A DNA stretch of 64,000 bases from Fibrobacterota bacterium (GTDB taxonomy: Bacteria; Fibrobacterota; Fibrobacteria; UBA5070): contig JADKBN010000002.1 in the NCBI GenBank assembly GCA_016715065.1, forward strand, positions 496,001 through 560,000, given 5' to 3'. Made by a program: the position numbers and the translations under genes. Under the pieces are notes generated by a model. It did no database searches and was not told the DNA's origin. It saw nothing but the letters and a program-made list of their open reading frames with translations. Of this stretch, positions 25,285-34,316 are shown one piece after another. Each line of letters starts with the position of its first letter. The first letter of the stretch is position 1.

Positions 25285-27095
25285 GGTTTGACCTCCCGGG
25301 CCTTCAGGATGGCTTTCATTTCGTCATAGGGGAATTTTTTGAGGTATTCAGGCCACCCTCGGCCTTGCGCGTCCTTTGCATCGACGTCGGCGCCGGATTC
25401 GAGCAGGGCCTGGACGGTTTCGATCTGGTAGAATCCGATCGCGGTCAACAGGGCGGGAACGCCGCTGGTGTCCTTGACGTTGGGGTTGGCGCCTAAGGCC
25501 AGGAGTTTTCTGGCAATTTCCGGCTTGTATTCCCGTACGAAGTGGACCAATGGAGTCCCCACCGAGCGACGGAAGTTCACTCCGTAGGTTTTGCGTGTGC
25601 GCTCGAAGGGATTGTCGATCCCGTTGATGTCGCAGCCTTGCTCCAAGACGGATTTCAGCAGGGTGTCGTTTCCGGATTCGGCGCTGGCCACGACCACCTG
25701 GTACGAGACGGCAGCGAGGTCCCCTTTCGCGCCGTAGGAGATCAGGTTGGCCAGAGGCAACCACTGCGAAGCATCCAAGGCCGTTTGGAAGGGGGTTTGG
25801 CCATGAGCGTTGGCGAGATTGGGATCGGCCCCGTGGGAGAGAAGCCAGGTGGTGGGATCGGCACGTTTGGAATCCCAAGTCGTCCGCAAAGTTTGCTGCA
25901 GCAGAGTGGGTCCGCCAGGAGGCACCAGATTGAGCGGCGCTTTGGCGTCCAGGATGCGCTGGGCCAGGGCGAGATTCCCGCCTTGCAGGCATTGCAAAAG
26001 GCTGTTCTGGGCATCCAGGCTGGAATCGATGCGGTTGCGGCGCAGCTCCAACAGAGCCTGCGCTTTTTCCCACTTGTGGTTGGCGCAGGCATACGAAAGA
26101 GGCGATCTGCCTTCGCGATCGTTCACGTCCCACGGGACCTTGTGCCGGGAAAGGAGCGGGAAGACCTCCAGGGAGGCATAGTACCAGGCGTTTTGCCCAT
26201 AGTCGTCCACGGCGCCAACACTTCGGTCGTGGGTCAGGAGCAAGGAAAGGATGGCGGTGTCATGGTCCTTGGAGGCGACCATCAGCGCGGTACTCCCCCG
26301 TTCTCCTGGAAAGGAGACTTCGGCGCCGTGTTCAAGGAGGGTTCGCACGAGTCGCTCCTGCTTCTTGACGGTGGCGATGAGCAAAGGGGAATCGGAATGG
26401 CGGCGCTTGTGATCGGCTGGAGAGCCAAGGTCGAGGTATTTCCGGACGCTCGCCATGTCGTTATCGTAGGTGGCTTTCGTCAGTCCCGCGGCCATGCTGT
26501 CGGGATCCAGGGAGATGGAATCCTGTCGGAAAATCTCCAGGATCGACCAGGACTTGTGCGCGGCGGCCACCGAGGCATGGTGCTTGCGTGCCTCGGGAGA
26601 GGGCGGCTCGAGTCGCTGCGAAAAGAAGCGATACTGGCCAGGCTGATCGCATCGAGCAGCCATGGAGAAAACGGTCACGCCGTGCACCTGGCTTTTCGCG
26701 TCCGCCCCCCTGTCCAGCAGGATGCGCGCTACGGTGGATTGGTCATGGCAAGCGGCCAGGAACAGAAGGGGGATCTTCTTGCCCGGCACGTCTCTCACCG
26801 AGACGATCAAGTCGGGGTTGCCTCCGGCATCCAGGAGCTTGGCCAGCAAGACGGTGTCGCGTGACCGTACCACGAACTCCAGCGGCGACATGCCCTGCCG
26901 CCCAATTCGATTCGGGTCTGCTCCGTTGGAAAGGAGGGTGCTTACCTGTTTGAGGGAGCTGTTGGATATGGCCTCGACGAGGTCGTCGGAGAGGAGGTCC
27001 ATCTTCTCCTCGCTGAGCGCCTTGGTCGGTCTTGCCCCGAAGGCGTTCAAGCTCAGAACGCACAGCGCCAGGCCTGCCATTCGCGTCGTCAGCAT
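25281..27095 (-). CDS. Secreted ankyrin-repeat protein
   Basis: The 604-residue protein begins MLTTRMAGLALCVLSLNAFG (signal peptide), then repeats such as GMSPLEFVVRSRDTVLLAKL, IPLLFLAACHDQSTVARILL, DSPLLIATVKKQERLVRTLL, STALMVASKDHDTAILSLLL, RSPLSYACANHKWEKAQALL and GVPALLTAIGFYQIETVQAL. Several units are degenerate in the middle (residues 150-230). The start at 27095 opens the signal peptide; the frame continues upstream only through GC bias. Its stop overlaps the next ankyrin gene's start. The pair may form a two-component surface complex (inference). Confidence 0.85.
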   Translation of the reverse strand: MLTTRMAGLALCVLSLNAFGARPTKALSEEKMDLLSDDLVEAISNSSLKQVSTLLSNGADPNRIGRQGMSPLEFVVRSRDTVLLAKLLDAGGNPDLIVSVRDVPGKKIPLLFLAACHDQSTVARILLDRGADAKSQVHGVTVFSMAARCDQPGQYRFFSQRLEPPSPEARKHHASVAAAHKSWSILEIFRQDSISLDPDSMAAGLTKATYDNDMASVRKYLDLGSPADHKRRHSDSPLLIATVKKQERLVRTLLEHGAEVSFPGERGSTALMVASKDHDTAILSLLLTHDRSVGAVDDYGQNAWYYASLEVFPLLSRHKVPWDVNDREGRSPLSYACANHKWEKAQALLELRRNRIDSSLDAQNSLLQCLQGGNLALAQRILDAKAPLNLVPPGGPTLLQQTLRTTWDSKRADPTTWLLSHGADPNLANAHGQTPFQTALDASQWLPLANLISYGAKGDLAAVSYQVVVASAESGNDTLLKSVLEQGCDINGIDNPFERTRKTYGVNFRRSVGTPLVHFVREYKPEIARKLLALGANPNVKDTSGVPALLTAIGFYQIETVQALLESGADVDAKDAQGRGWPEYLKKFPYDEMKAILKAREVKP

Positions 27096-27151
27096 CTTCG
27101 CACTCCCGATTTCATGGGTATTCCTTGGCCAAAATTGGTGGCTCGATCGCT

Positions 27152-28510
27152 TCAGACCTCCACGCCCGCCTTCGCCAGGAGCGTGCGCAGTTTTCGCTCC
27201 CAGGCAGGGTGTTCCCGGGGAGTTGGCGGGAAGGCCAGCAGGTGCGAGCGCAGGCGGGTCATTCGCCACAGGGATTTGCCGATTTTTGTCACCAGGCGCG
27301 GGCGCAGGGCGAGCTTGCCCAGGATGGCCAAGAACGGCCCCACGGATTTCCAGGAGGTGGAATACAGGGCCGTGACCGTGCGCGGGTCGGCAAGGCGCAC
27401 CAGGGCATCGAAGTCGCGTTGTGACAATTTCTGCAGCAGAGGGCGCAGCGCCTCCTGGGCCGAGATCCCCGCGCCGTGGTCGTGGATCTGGCCCCACCGG
27501 TAGCCCAGATAGGCGCGGTGGTAGGGCCAAAGCGACTCCAGGGTGGCCTGACCGCCGCCCGCCAGCGCCTGGGCGCCCTGCCGGGCGGCGAGATGTCCGG
27601 ACAAGAGCGAGGAATGGATTCCGGCGCCGTCCAGCGGTCCCACGCAGCAGGCCGCGTCGCCGCAGACGATGTAGCCGGGGGCCGCCGCGCAGGAAAGAAA
27701 GGTGCGGGCGGGAAGGAACGCCCCGGCGGCCGATTCCCGCTGCCAGGTTCTGTCCCACGAGCGGCCGTGCGCCTGCAGGCGGCCAGCCCAAGGCAGTGCG
27801 GCCACCGCCCCGCCGATCCCCACGTTCATGCGGTTCTGGCCATTGGGGAAGTACCACACGTACCCGCCGTTGGACTGCCCCAGATCGTAGGTGAGCTCGA
27901 TTTCGTCCGGGTGGGGCAGACCCTGCGGCACCGTGGCGATTTCCCGGTAGGCGAAGGCCATGCGCGAGGGGTGGCTTTTTCGTTCCAGCGGCGACGGGGC
28001 TTCCACACGTTCGCGCAAACCGGAAACCGCACCGGAGGCATCGATGCAAAGGCGGGCGCGAAACGGCCCCGAGGGAGTCTCGACGCCGCGCACGAAGCCG
28101 TCTTCCACGATCCAGCCCAAGACCTTGGTTTCCGGGTGGAACACGGCCCCCGCTTCGATCGCGCGTTCCAGCATCAGCTTGCCCATGGCGGGGCGGTCCA
28201 CCATGGCCCGCGAGCAGACCTCTGGCCCCAGCACCAGGCTGTCCTTGCCATCGGAGGTGGTGATGCGCGCGCCGAGCCCCGATTTCAGGATCGCGCTGGA
28301 AAGATCGACCCCCAGCACCTCCTTGCACCAACGGATCTCTTCGCCTTCCATGGCGTCGCCGCACGCCTTGGTCCCGATCTCCGCGTAGGGCCTGCGATCC
28401 AGGACGATCACCGACAGCCCGCTTTGGCGCGCCGTGAGGGCGGCCGCGCAGCCACCCGTGCCGGCGCCCACCACCACGAGGTCGGCGGAGTGCATGGCGG
28501 GAGCGTTCAT
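27152..28510 (-). CDS. Geranylgeranyl-reductase-family FAD-dependent oxidoreductase
   Basis: A 452-residue flavoprotein. The N-terminus LVVVGAGTGGCAAALTARQS is the FAD-binding Rossmann loop, followed by KACGDAMEGEEI, the GGR-family cysteine/glycine motif. Later come CGDAACCVGPLDGAGIHSSL, the second FAD motif (GDAA...P..GxGI), and YVWYFPNGQNRMNVGIGG. The family saturates isoprenoid chains or oxidises related lipids. Here the target could be menaquinone side chains or polyprenyl lipids, not shown. The ATG at 28510 overlaps the TPR gene stop (ATGA), so expression is coupled. Confidence 0.85.
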   Translation of the reverse strand: MNAPAMHSADLVVVGAGTGGCAAALTARQSGLSVIVLDRRPYAEIGTKACGDAMEGEEIRWCKEVLGVDLSSAILKSGLGARITTSDGKDSLVLGPEVCSRAMVDRPAMGKLMLERAIEAGAVFHPETKVLGWIVEDGFVRGVETPSGPFRARLCIDASGAVSGLRERVEAPSPLERKSHPSRMAFAYREIATVPQGLPHPDEIELTYDLGQSNGGYVWYFPNGQNRMNVGIGGAVAALPWAGRLQAHGRSWDRTWQRESAAGAFLPARTFLSCAAAPGYIVCGDAACCVGPLDGAGIHSSLLSGHLAARQGAQALAGGGQATLESLWPYHRAYLGYRWGQIHDHGAGISAQEALRPLLQKLSQRDFDALVRLADPRTVTALYSTSWKSVGPFLAILGKLALRPRLVTKIGKSLWRMTRLRSHLLAFPPTPREHPAWERKLRTLLAKAGVEV

Positions 28511-29487
28511 GGGTGTTTGAGCCTTTTGCGAACGGGTTCCAGTTCGCGCACCAGCGAAGGGGGGAGCCACTTGCGGACCTTGGAATACCGGCTGGCATCG
28601 ACCGTGTCGATCCAGGCCCGGGCGGAGTCGGCGTGTCCCATCGCTTCGTGGATGCGAGCGAGGTTTCCGGCGGCGGCGATCCGGTTGACCGGCAAAGGCT
28701 CCAAACCGCGGTACTCCAGGAAACTGGTCCGGTACACTTCCAATGCCTCGGCCCGGCGATCCATCCGATACAGGATGTCGCCTTCGGCCTGGCGTAGCAG
28801 CCGGTTTTCCGGGAGGTTCGCACGGGCCTCCTTCACCACGGCAAAGGCCAGCGGGAACTCCTTGCGCTCGAAGCGCATCCACAGAAGCGAGGTGCGGTAG
28901 ACCTCGTGAAAAGGGGAGCTCGAGGTCGCCGCGCGGGCGGTCCAGTCCAGGCCTTTGTCGCGGGTGTCGCCTCCAAATGCTCCGGCCAGCGCGCCCAGGG
29001 AGTGGGCCTTCCAAAACAGGTAGCCCCCCAGAATTCCCTGCAGATCGGGATTCTGGAAGCCTTCGTCCATCAAGTCCTGGGCGAGGGATGCCGCCTTGCG
29101 GCCGCTGAGGGCCGCAGTGAACGTACTCGATTCCAGCGTGGCCAAATAGGCGTCCTGGGATTGGACCATCACCAGAAGGAACCGTTCACGCGCAGATACC
29201 GGGTCGGAGAGATCCTTTCCCAAGCCCGCCAGCTTGGACCGGGCGGATTCCAACCGGGCGGATTCGTGCAGATCGGAAAAAGCGGTGAGATCCACCGAAG
29301 CGCGCAGGAGCGATCCTTCCCTGCGCAAGGTGCGCTCCAGCGAGAGCGCGACGCTGTCGGCTTGCCGGTAGCGCCCGGAAAGCGCCAAACGCGAAGCCGT
29401 TTGGAAAGCGGGAAATGCGACCGGGTGCCAGAGGGTGTCCGGCGGCCCGGAGGCGAGAAGTTGGAGGGCCAGTTGGAGGATCACCAC
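28507..29487 (-). CDS. Secreted TPR-like protein
   Basis: About 326 residues. After a hydrophobic start (ILQLALQLLASGPPDTLWHP, probably a short signal) helical pairs follow, e.g. FQTASRLALSGRYRQADSVA, AYLATLESSTFTAALSGRKA, FPLAFAVVKEARANLPENRL, LRQAEGDILYRMDRRAEALE and AGNLARIHEAMGHADSARAW. This spacing is tetratricopeptide-like. The start is uncertain; GTG at 29487 or 29484 is used because longer forms would overlap thiD. Coupling to the GGR gene suggests a shared pathway, but the role is unknown. Confidence 0.65.
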   Translation of the reverse strand: MVILQLALQLLASGPPDTLWHPVAFPAFQTASRLALSGRYRQADSVALSLERTLRREGSLLRASVDLTAFSDLHESARLESARSKLAGLGKDLSDPVSARERFLLVMVQSQDAYLATLESSTFTAALSGRKAASLAQDLMDEGFQNPDLQGILGGYLFWKAHSLGALAGAFGGDTRDKGLDWTARAATSSSPFHEVYRTSLLWMRFERKEFPLAFAVVKEARANLPENRLLRQAEGDILYRMDRRAEALEVYRTSFLEYRGLEPLPVNRIAAAGNLARIHEAMGHADSARAWIDTVDASRYSKVRKWLPPSLVRELEPVRKRLKHP

Positions 29488-29533
29488 TCCCGGCAAAATG
29501 CAAAGATCGCACGCGTGTGCTAGGTTCCATTGG

Positions 29534-30304
29534 ATGATGCCGGTTTGTTTGACCATCGCGGGCTCGGATCCCAGCGGCGGCGCGGGGATCCAAGCGGACC
29601 TGCGCACCTTCCAGACGTTCGGGGTCCACGGGGCGGCCGCCATCAGTCTGGTCACCTTCCAAAACTCGCTGGGAGTGCACGGGTTGGAGGTCTTGACCGC
29701 TTCTTGGGTGGCAGCCCAAGCTCGCGCCGTGCTGGATGATCTCCCGGTGGCCGCGGTGAAAACCGGCGCGTTGGGAAATGCCCAGGTGCTCGGGGCAGTG
29801 GCGGATGTTCTGGCGGGCCGGAACCTGCCCTTGGTGGTGGATCCCGTGATCGCCTCCAAAGGAGGGCGAACCCTGTTGTCGCCGACGGCGATCGATGCTG
29901 CCTGGACCCGGCTTTTCCCGATGGCCACGCTCCTCACGCCCAACCTGGACGAAATTTCCCTGTTGCTGGATCGCCCCATCGCCACGTTGGGGCACATGCG
30001 GGAGGCCGCCGAAGAGCTCTGGTACCGGTCCAAGGCCGGGGCCGTGCTGGTCAAGGGCGGGCACATGGAGGGGGATCTGGCCATCGATGTGCTATGCGAC
30101 GAACAGGGACTGCGCGAATGGATCTTCCCACGAGTGGACACCGTCCACACGCGCGGTACCGGCTGCACCTACGCTTCGGCGATCGCCGCAGGCCTGAGCC
30201 AGGGGCGCGCGCTGCGCGAAGCGGTGGACCAGGCTCGCACCTGGCTCCAAACCGCCTTGGAAAACGCCTTCGCGCTGGGAGCCGGCAGAGGAAGACTCGG
30301 CTGA
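29534..30304 (+). CDS. thiD: Hydroxymethylpyrimidine (phosphate) kinase
   Basis: A 256-residue ribokinase-fold enzyme that phosphorylates HMP and HMP-phosphate for thiamine synthesis. The N-terminus reads MMPVCLTIAGSDPSGGAGIQ, then AAVKTGALGNAQVLGAVADV, LPLVVDPVIASKGGRTLLSP, ATLLTPNLDEISLLL, GAVLVKGGHMEGDLAIDVLC and VHTRGTGCTYASAIAAGLSQ, with the anion-hole GTGCT motif carrying the catalytic cysteine. Length is normal. No other thiamine gene is adjacent. It runs divergent from the TPR/GGR pair. Confidence 0.93.
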   Translation: MMPVCLTIAGSDPSGGAGIQADLRTFQTFGVHGAAAISLVTFQNSLGVHGLEVLTASWVAAQARAVLDDLPVAAVKTGALGNAQVLGAVADVLAGRNLPLVVDPVIASKGGRTLLSPTAIDAAWTRLFPMATLLTPNLDEISLLLDRPIATLGHMREAAEELWYRSKAGAVLVKGGHMEGDLAIDVLCDEQGLREWIFPRVDTVHTRGTGCTYASAIAAGLSQGRALREAVDQARTWLQTALENAFALGAGRGRLG

Positions 30305-30348
30305 AAGACCTCCGGATCGGCCCTACCAGTTTTTAGGCTTTGATTCCC

Positions 30349-31134
30349 ATGAGCGATTTCCAACCGACGGCGATCCTGGTCCTTTCCCGGCCTCCACAGG
30401 AATTGGCCTTGACGCCCGCCGCCCGGCGCCGGGTGCGCCGGGTGGAAATCCGTTTGGATCTGCTGGATCCGGTTGATTGGATCGGGCGTTGCCGCGAAGT
30501 GGAACGGGCTTTTCCTTCCGCCCGGCTGGTGGGCACGCTGCGGCGCACCTGCGACGGGGGGCAGTGGCCCGAATGGCTCTCGCGCGAAGAAATGTTTGAA
30601 AAGCTCCTGGCCTTCCGGGGCTGGGACATGATCGATCTGGAAGACGACGCGCCGGACTTCGAGCCGTTGTTGGCCTTGCTCCAGCACAAGGCGCCGGACG
30701 TGCGCCACCTGGTGAGCCGCCACAGTTTCCGTCCCGTGGAATCGGCCGAGATGGAAGAACAGATCCGGCTGGTGCGCGAGCGTGCCCGCCGCACCGGGGC
30801 CAAGGTGGCCAAATGGACTGGGCGTCTGCTGGATTTGACAGAATCTGGACCCGACTTGGTGAGGCTGCTTTCCGCTTGGGACGGTCCCGTGCAGAGCGCG
30901 GTCTTTCCGATGGGGGATGGCTCCGAGGCCTGGAGGGTGGCCGCCGCCCTGGTGGGGGGAGGTTGGGCCTACGGCCACGACGGGGCGCAAGCCGTGGCGC
31001 CGGGGCAGGTTTCCTGGCAGGTCCTGGATTGCCTGCTGGGCAGCGTGCCGGCCGCGGCGGCCTGGAACAGCACCTGGTTTTCCGGAGTGGCCAAGGCGGT
31101 GGACCTGGCCATGCGCGAGGAGGTGGCGCCGTGA
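30349..31134 (+). CDS. aroD: Type I 3-dehydroquinate dehydratase
   Basis: The 261-residue protein has the type I DHQase plan: VEIRLDLLDPVDW (first strand, acidic residue), LVGTLRRTCDGGQWPEWLSR, WDMIDLEDDAPDF, then LVSRHSFRPVESAEM with the general-base histidine (H125), and TGAKVAKWTG with the candidate Schiff-base lysine (K152 or K155). The enzyme makes 3-dehydroshikimate in the shikimate pathway. The C-terminus (VVGGGWAYGHDGAQAVAPGQ region) is less typical. Its stop overlaps the GTG of the next gene (GTGA), an unusual partner for aroD. Confidence 0.8.
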   Translation: MSDFQPTAILVLSRPPQELALTPAARRRVRRVEIRLDLLDPVDWIGRCREVERAFPSARLVGTLRRTCDGGQWPEWLSREEMFEKLLAFRGWDMIDLEDDAPDFEPLLALLQHKAPDVRHLVSRHSFRPVESAEMEEQIRLVRERARRTGAKVAKWTGRLLDLTESGPDLVRLLSAWDGPVQSAVFPMGDGSEAWRVAAALVGGGWAYGHDGAQAVAPGQVSWQVLDCLLGSVPAAAAWNSTWFSGVAKAVDLAMREEVAP

Positions 31135-34100
31135 GGCTGGTTCTGGCCGTTTGCCTGCTGGCCTCCCTGGCGATGGGGCAGGTGCGGTTTGGCAAGAACA
31201 AGGTCCAGTACAAGACCTTCGATTGGCAGGTCGTGTCCACGCGCCACTTCGACATCCATTTCGCGCCAGGATCCGATTCCATCGCCACGCGCGCCGCCGA
31301 CAGCCTGGAATCCTTCTACGACCGACTGGTCCGTCGCTCGGGCATGCACCTGGAGGAGCGGGTGCCGTTCGTGATCTACGGAAGCCATCCGCAGTTCCAG
31401 CAGACCAACGTCACCGACCAGATCCTGCAGGAAGGGATCGGGGGGTTCACCGAGGCGTTTCGCAACCGCGTGGTGCTCCCCTTCGAGGGCTCCTACAAGC
31501 AGTTCGACCACGTCCTGCTCCACGAGATGGTCCACGCGGTCATGTTCGACGCCTTGCGCCAGGAAAACGGCAGCCGCATCAGCGGGCTGATGCGCACGAA
31601 CATGCCGCTGTGGTTTTCGGAAGGCTTGGCGGAATACGTCTCCTTGGACGGATGGGACCGGCCTAGCGAGCTTTGGCTGATGGACGCGGTGACCTCCGGT
31701 TACCTGCCCATGCCCACCACCGACATGCAGGGCTTTTTGGCCTACCGGGCCGGCCAGAATTTCCTGTTCTACCTGGACCGCACCTTCGGGGAGGGGACCG
31801 TCAAGAAGCTGGTGTCGGAGACCTTGCGTGAAAAGGACCTGGAACGCGCCTTCCTGAGGGTGACGCGGGTGAGCCTGCGCGACGCGGGCGAGGAATGGAT
31901 CCGGGAACTGCGCTGGGCCTACTGGCCGGAATTGGGCACGCGCGAACACGGATCCGGGGCGGGACGGAAAATGACACGGGCCGGCGAGGACGGCAGCTTC
32001 TGGAACGTGCAGCCGGCGCTTTCTCCCGATGGATCGCGTCTGGCCTGGTTTTCCGATCGCGGATCGCGCCAGGGGCTCTACGCGGGCGAAGTGGAAAAGC
32101 TCCCCCGCGAACAACCCAAACGCCTGTTGGGCGGCGGCGGCACGCCCTCGCACGAATCGTTCAGTCCGTTTCGCAGCGGGCTTTCCTGGTCGCCCGACGG
32201 AAAACGGATCGCCGTGGCCGCCCAGCGCCTCGGGCGCAACGTCGTGAGCATCCTGGACGCGAAGTCGGGGCGGGTGCGGCGCACGCTGGATCCGCATCTG
32301 GACGCGCTTTCCAATCCCGAGTTCTCGCCGGACGGAAAACGCATCGCGTTTCGCGGCCTCAAGGACGGTCGCGCCGACATCTGGATGTGCGAGGTGGAGC
32401 GCGCCGAATGCCGGAAATTGACCAACGATGCCACCGACGACGACGAGCCCGCGTTCTCGCCCTCCGGCCGGTGGATCGCGTGGTCGTCCGAAGCCGACAC
32501 CGCGGGGCGGCCCGCCACAGACCGGTCGATCTGGCTCATGGACCTCCAATCGGGCCTGCGCCGCCGGTTGGATGTTCCGGGCGGCGACCGCACGCGGCCC
32601 TCGTGGGGAGGAGCCGCCGATGACAGTTCCCGTCTGGCCTTCCTTTCCGACCGGACCGGGCTTCCGCAGGTGTACGTGGTGGAATCGCCCCTGTCCGAGC
32701 GCCCCGCGATCCGCGCGGTCACCAACCTCCTCTCCGGAGTCCAGTCGCCCAAGATCTCCCGCGACGGACGCCAGGTGGTGCTCTCGCTGTTCGAAGGCGG
32801 GGCCTTCGACCTGTATGTGGTGGACGCTTCGCGCACCATCGCCGATTCCCTGATGGTTCCCACGCGGTTCGTGCGCACCACCGCGCAGGGCAAACTGGAT
32901 CTGTTCCGACCCCTGGTGCGCGAAAACCTGGAGAGTTTCCGGTTCGACACCCTGGACCGCGACAGCGCAAAACGGGCCTCCCGCGATTCGGCGCGGAGTC
33001 GGATCCGCGACACGGGATCGGCCTATCCGGACGCTCCCGCCGACCGACTCTTCGGCAGCCGCAGCAGGTCGGCATCGCTTCCCGCGATGGTGGCGGATCG
33101 TCCCAAGGTGGACACCACCGTGTTCGACAAATTCGGTCCGGCCGCTCCCGCGGTGCGTCCGACTTCCCGGCCCTACAAGGCTTCGTGGGGAGTGGACCAC
33201 GCCGCCGTGGCCATGGGTTTTTCCAGCTACGCGGGCACGGCGGGGCAGGGCATGCTCACGCTTTCGGACCTGATGGGCGACCAGACGGTGGACCTGATGG
33301 CCAGCCTCCAGGGCGATCTCCAGAACGCCAACGTGTTCCTGCGCTATGGATGGCTGCCCTGGCGCACGGACCTGCACCTTTCGGTGCGCCATTCGCGCAC
33401 CTTCACGGGCTCGTACCTGGTCACCGACGAAGACATCGTGTCCGACCTGTACGCCGACCGCCTCTGGGGCCTTGGGCTTTCCGCCGTGCGCCCCTTTTCG
33501 CTGTTCCACCGCCTGGGCGCCAATGTCGAGTGGGGCGGGATCCAGCGCGAAGCCCAACGGTTCGATTCGGCCGGCCAACTGGAATACGACCCGTTGCGCT
33601 CGGCGTCCGACCGCGATCTCCAATGGGTCCGCTCCGAAGGCGAGTGGGTGTTCGACAACGTCCTCTGGGGACCCACGGGGCCGTGGGACGGCACCCGCGC
33701 GGCTTTCCTTGGCGCCTGGATGAGCGATTGGCCAAATTCCGTCTATGGGTACTCCCGCCTGCGCGCCGACGTGCGCAGCTACCTGCCCATCGGACGGATC
33801 TCGGGTTTCGCCTTCAGGCTCTCGGCCGGGCAGTCGTTCGCGACGGGAGGCGAAAACCCGCACCGCTTCCTTCTGGGTGGCGAGGACTTCACGCTCAACT
33901 ACCACTTCAACCGCCACAACGTCGGTCCCGAGCTGGACCGGATCTATTTCGCCGAAACCGATGTCCCGCTTCGCGGCTACCGCTACGCGCAGTTTCGGGG
34001 CAACAAGCTCCTGACAGGAAACGTCGAGTTTCGCTTCCCGCTGGTGGAGGAAATCCGCTTCGGGGTCCTGCTGCCACCGGTGCGCTACCTGATGGGCTCG

Positions 34101-34316
34101 ATCTTCCTGGACGCGGGCGGCGCTTGGACCTCCCATCGCCTGCTGGACCAGGGCGGGATCGGTGGCGGCTGGGGAATGCGGCTGAACCTGGGAGCTTTCG
34201 TGCTGCGCTGGAGCCAGGCGTGGCCGTTCACCCAGCCCACGGGGGCGCCGGAAAACATCCAGCCGGACAATTTCGACGGAAGCGTCCAGTACTGGAGTCT
34301 GGGAGCCGACTTCTGA
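31131..34316 (+). CDS. Metallopeptidase-like / beta-propeller / Omp85-like outer-membrane protein
   Basis: A 1061-residue three-part protein. After a signal peptide (MRLVLAVCLLASLAMG) comes a gluzincin-like domain with HEMVH at residues 131-135 and WFSEGLAEY near 161-169, the zinc-ligand pattern of peptidase MA-type domains. Residues about 275-560 contain PD40/TolB propeller units (PALSPDGSRLAWFSDRGSRQ, WSPDGKRIAVAAQRLGRNVV, EFSPDGKRIAFRGLKDGRAD, FSPSGRWIAWSSEADTAGRP). The last 360 residues are amphipathic beta strands ending in ...YWSLGADF, with FLDAGGAW and LGGEDFTLNYHF, as in BamA/surface-antigen barrels. Start GTG at 31131 has AGGAGGT seven bases upstream. Such tri-domain proteins occur in FCB bacteria; substrate unknown. 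Confidence 0.8.
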   Translation: MRLVLAVCLLASLAMGQVRFGKNKVQYKTFDWQVVSTRHFDIHFAPGSDSIATRAADSLESFYDRLVRRSGMHLEERVPFVIYGSHPQFQQTNVTDQILQEGIGGFTEAFRNRVVLPFEGSYKQFDHVLLHEMVHAVMFDALRQENGSRISGLMRTNMPLWFSEGLAEYVSLDGWDRPSELWLMDAVTSGYLPMPTTDMQGFLAYRAGQNFLFYLDRTFGEGTVKKLVSETLREKDLERAFLRVTRVSLRDAGEEWIRELRWAYWPELGTREHGSGAGRKMTRAGEDGSFWNVQPALSPDGSRLAWFSDRGSRQGLYAGEVEKLPREQPKRLLGGGGTPSHESFSPFRSGLSWSPDGKRIAVAAQRLGRNVVSILDAKSGRVRRTLDPHLDALSNPEFSPDGKRIAFRGLKDGRADIWMCEVERAECRKLTNDATDDDEPAFSPSGRWIAWSSEADTAGRPATDRSIWLMDLQSGLRRRLDVPGGDRTRPSWGGAADDSSRLAFLSDRTGLPQVYVVESPLSERPAIRAVTNLLSGVQSPKISRDGRQVVLSLFEGGAFDLYVVDASRTIADSLMVPTRFVRTTAQGKLDLFRPLVRENLESFRFDTLDRDSAKRASRDSARSRIRDTGSAYPDAPADRLFGSRSRSASLPAMVADRPKVDTTVFDKFGPAAPAVRPTSRPYKASWGVDHAAVAMGFSSYAGTAGQGMLTLSDLMGDQTVDLMASLQGDLQNANVFLRYGWLPWRTDLHLSVRHSRTFTGSYLVTDEDIVSDLYADRLWGLGLSAVRPFSLFHRLGANVEWGGIQREAQRFDSAGQLEYDPLRSASDRDLQWVRSEGEWVFDNVLWGPTGPWDGTRAAFLGAWMSDWPNSVYGYSRLRADVRSYLPIGRISGFAFRLSAGQSFATGGENPHRFLLGGEDFTLNYHFNRHNVGPELDRIYFAETDVPLRGYRYAQFRGNKLLTGNVEFRFPLVEEIRFGVLLPPVRYLMGSIFLDAGGAWTSHRLLDQGGIGGGWGMRLNLGAFVLRWSQAWPFTQPTGAPENIQPDNFDGSVQYWSLGADF

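Noticed and set aside
27096..28823. Possible 1180-residue extension of the second ankyrin protein
   Set aside because: The extension lies in a wrong frame across the GGR flavoprotein gene, and the signal peptide begins at 27095.
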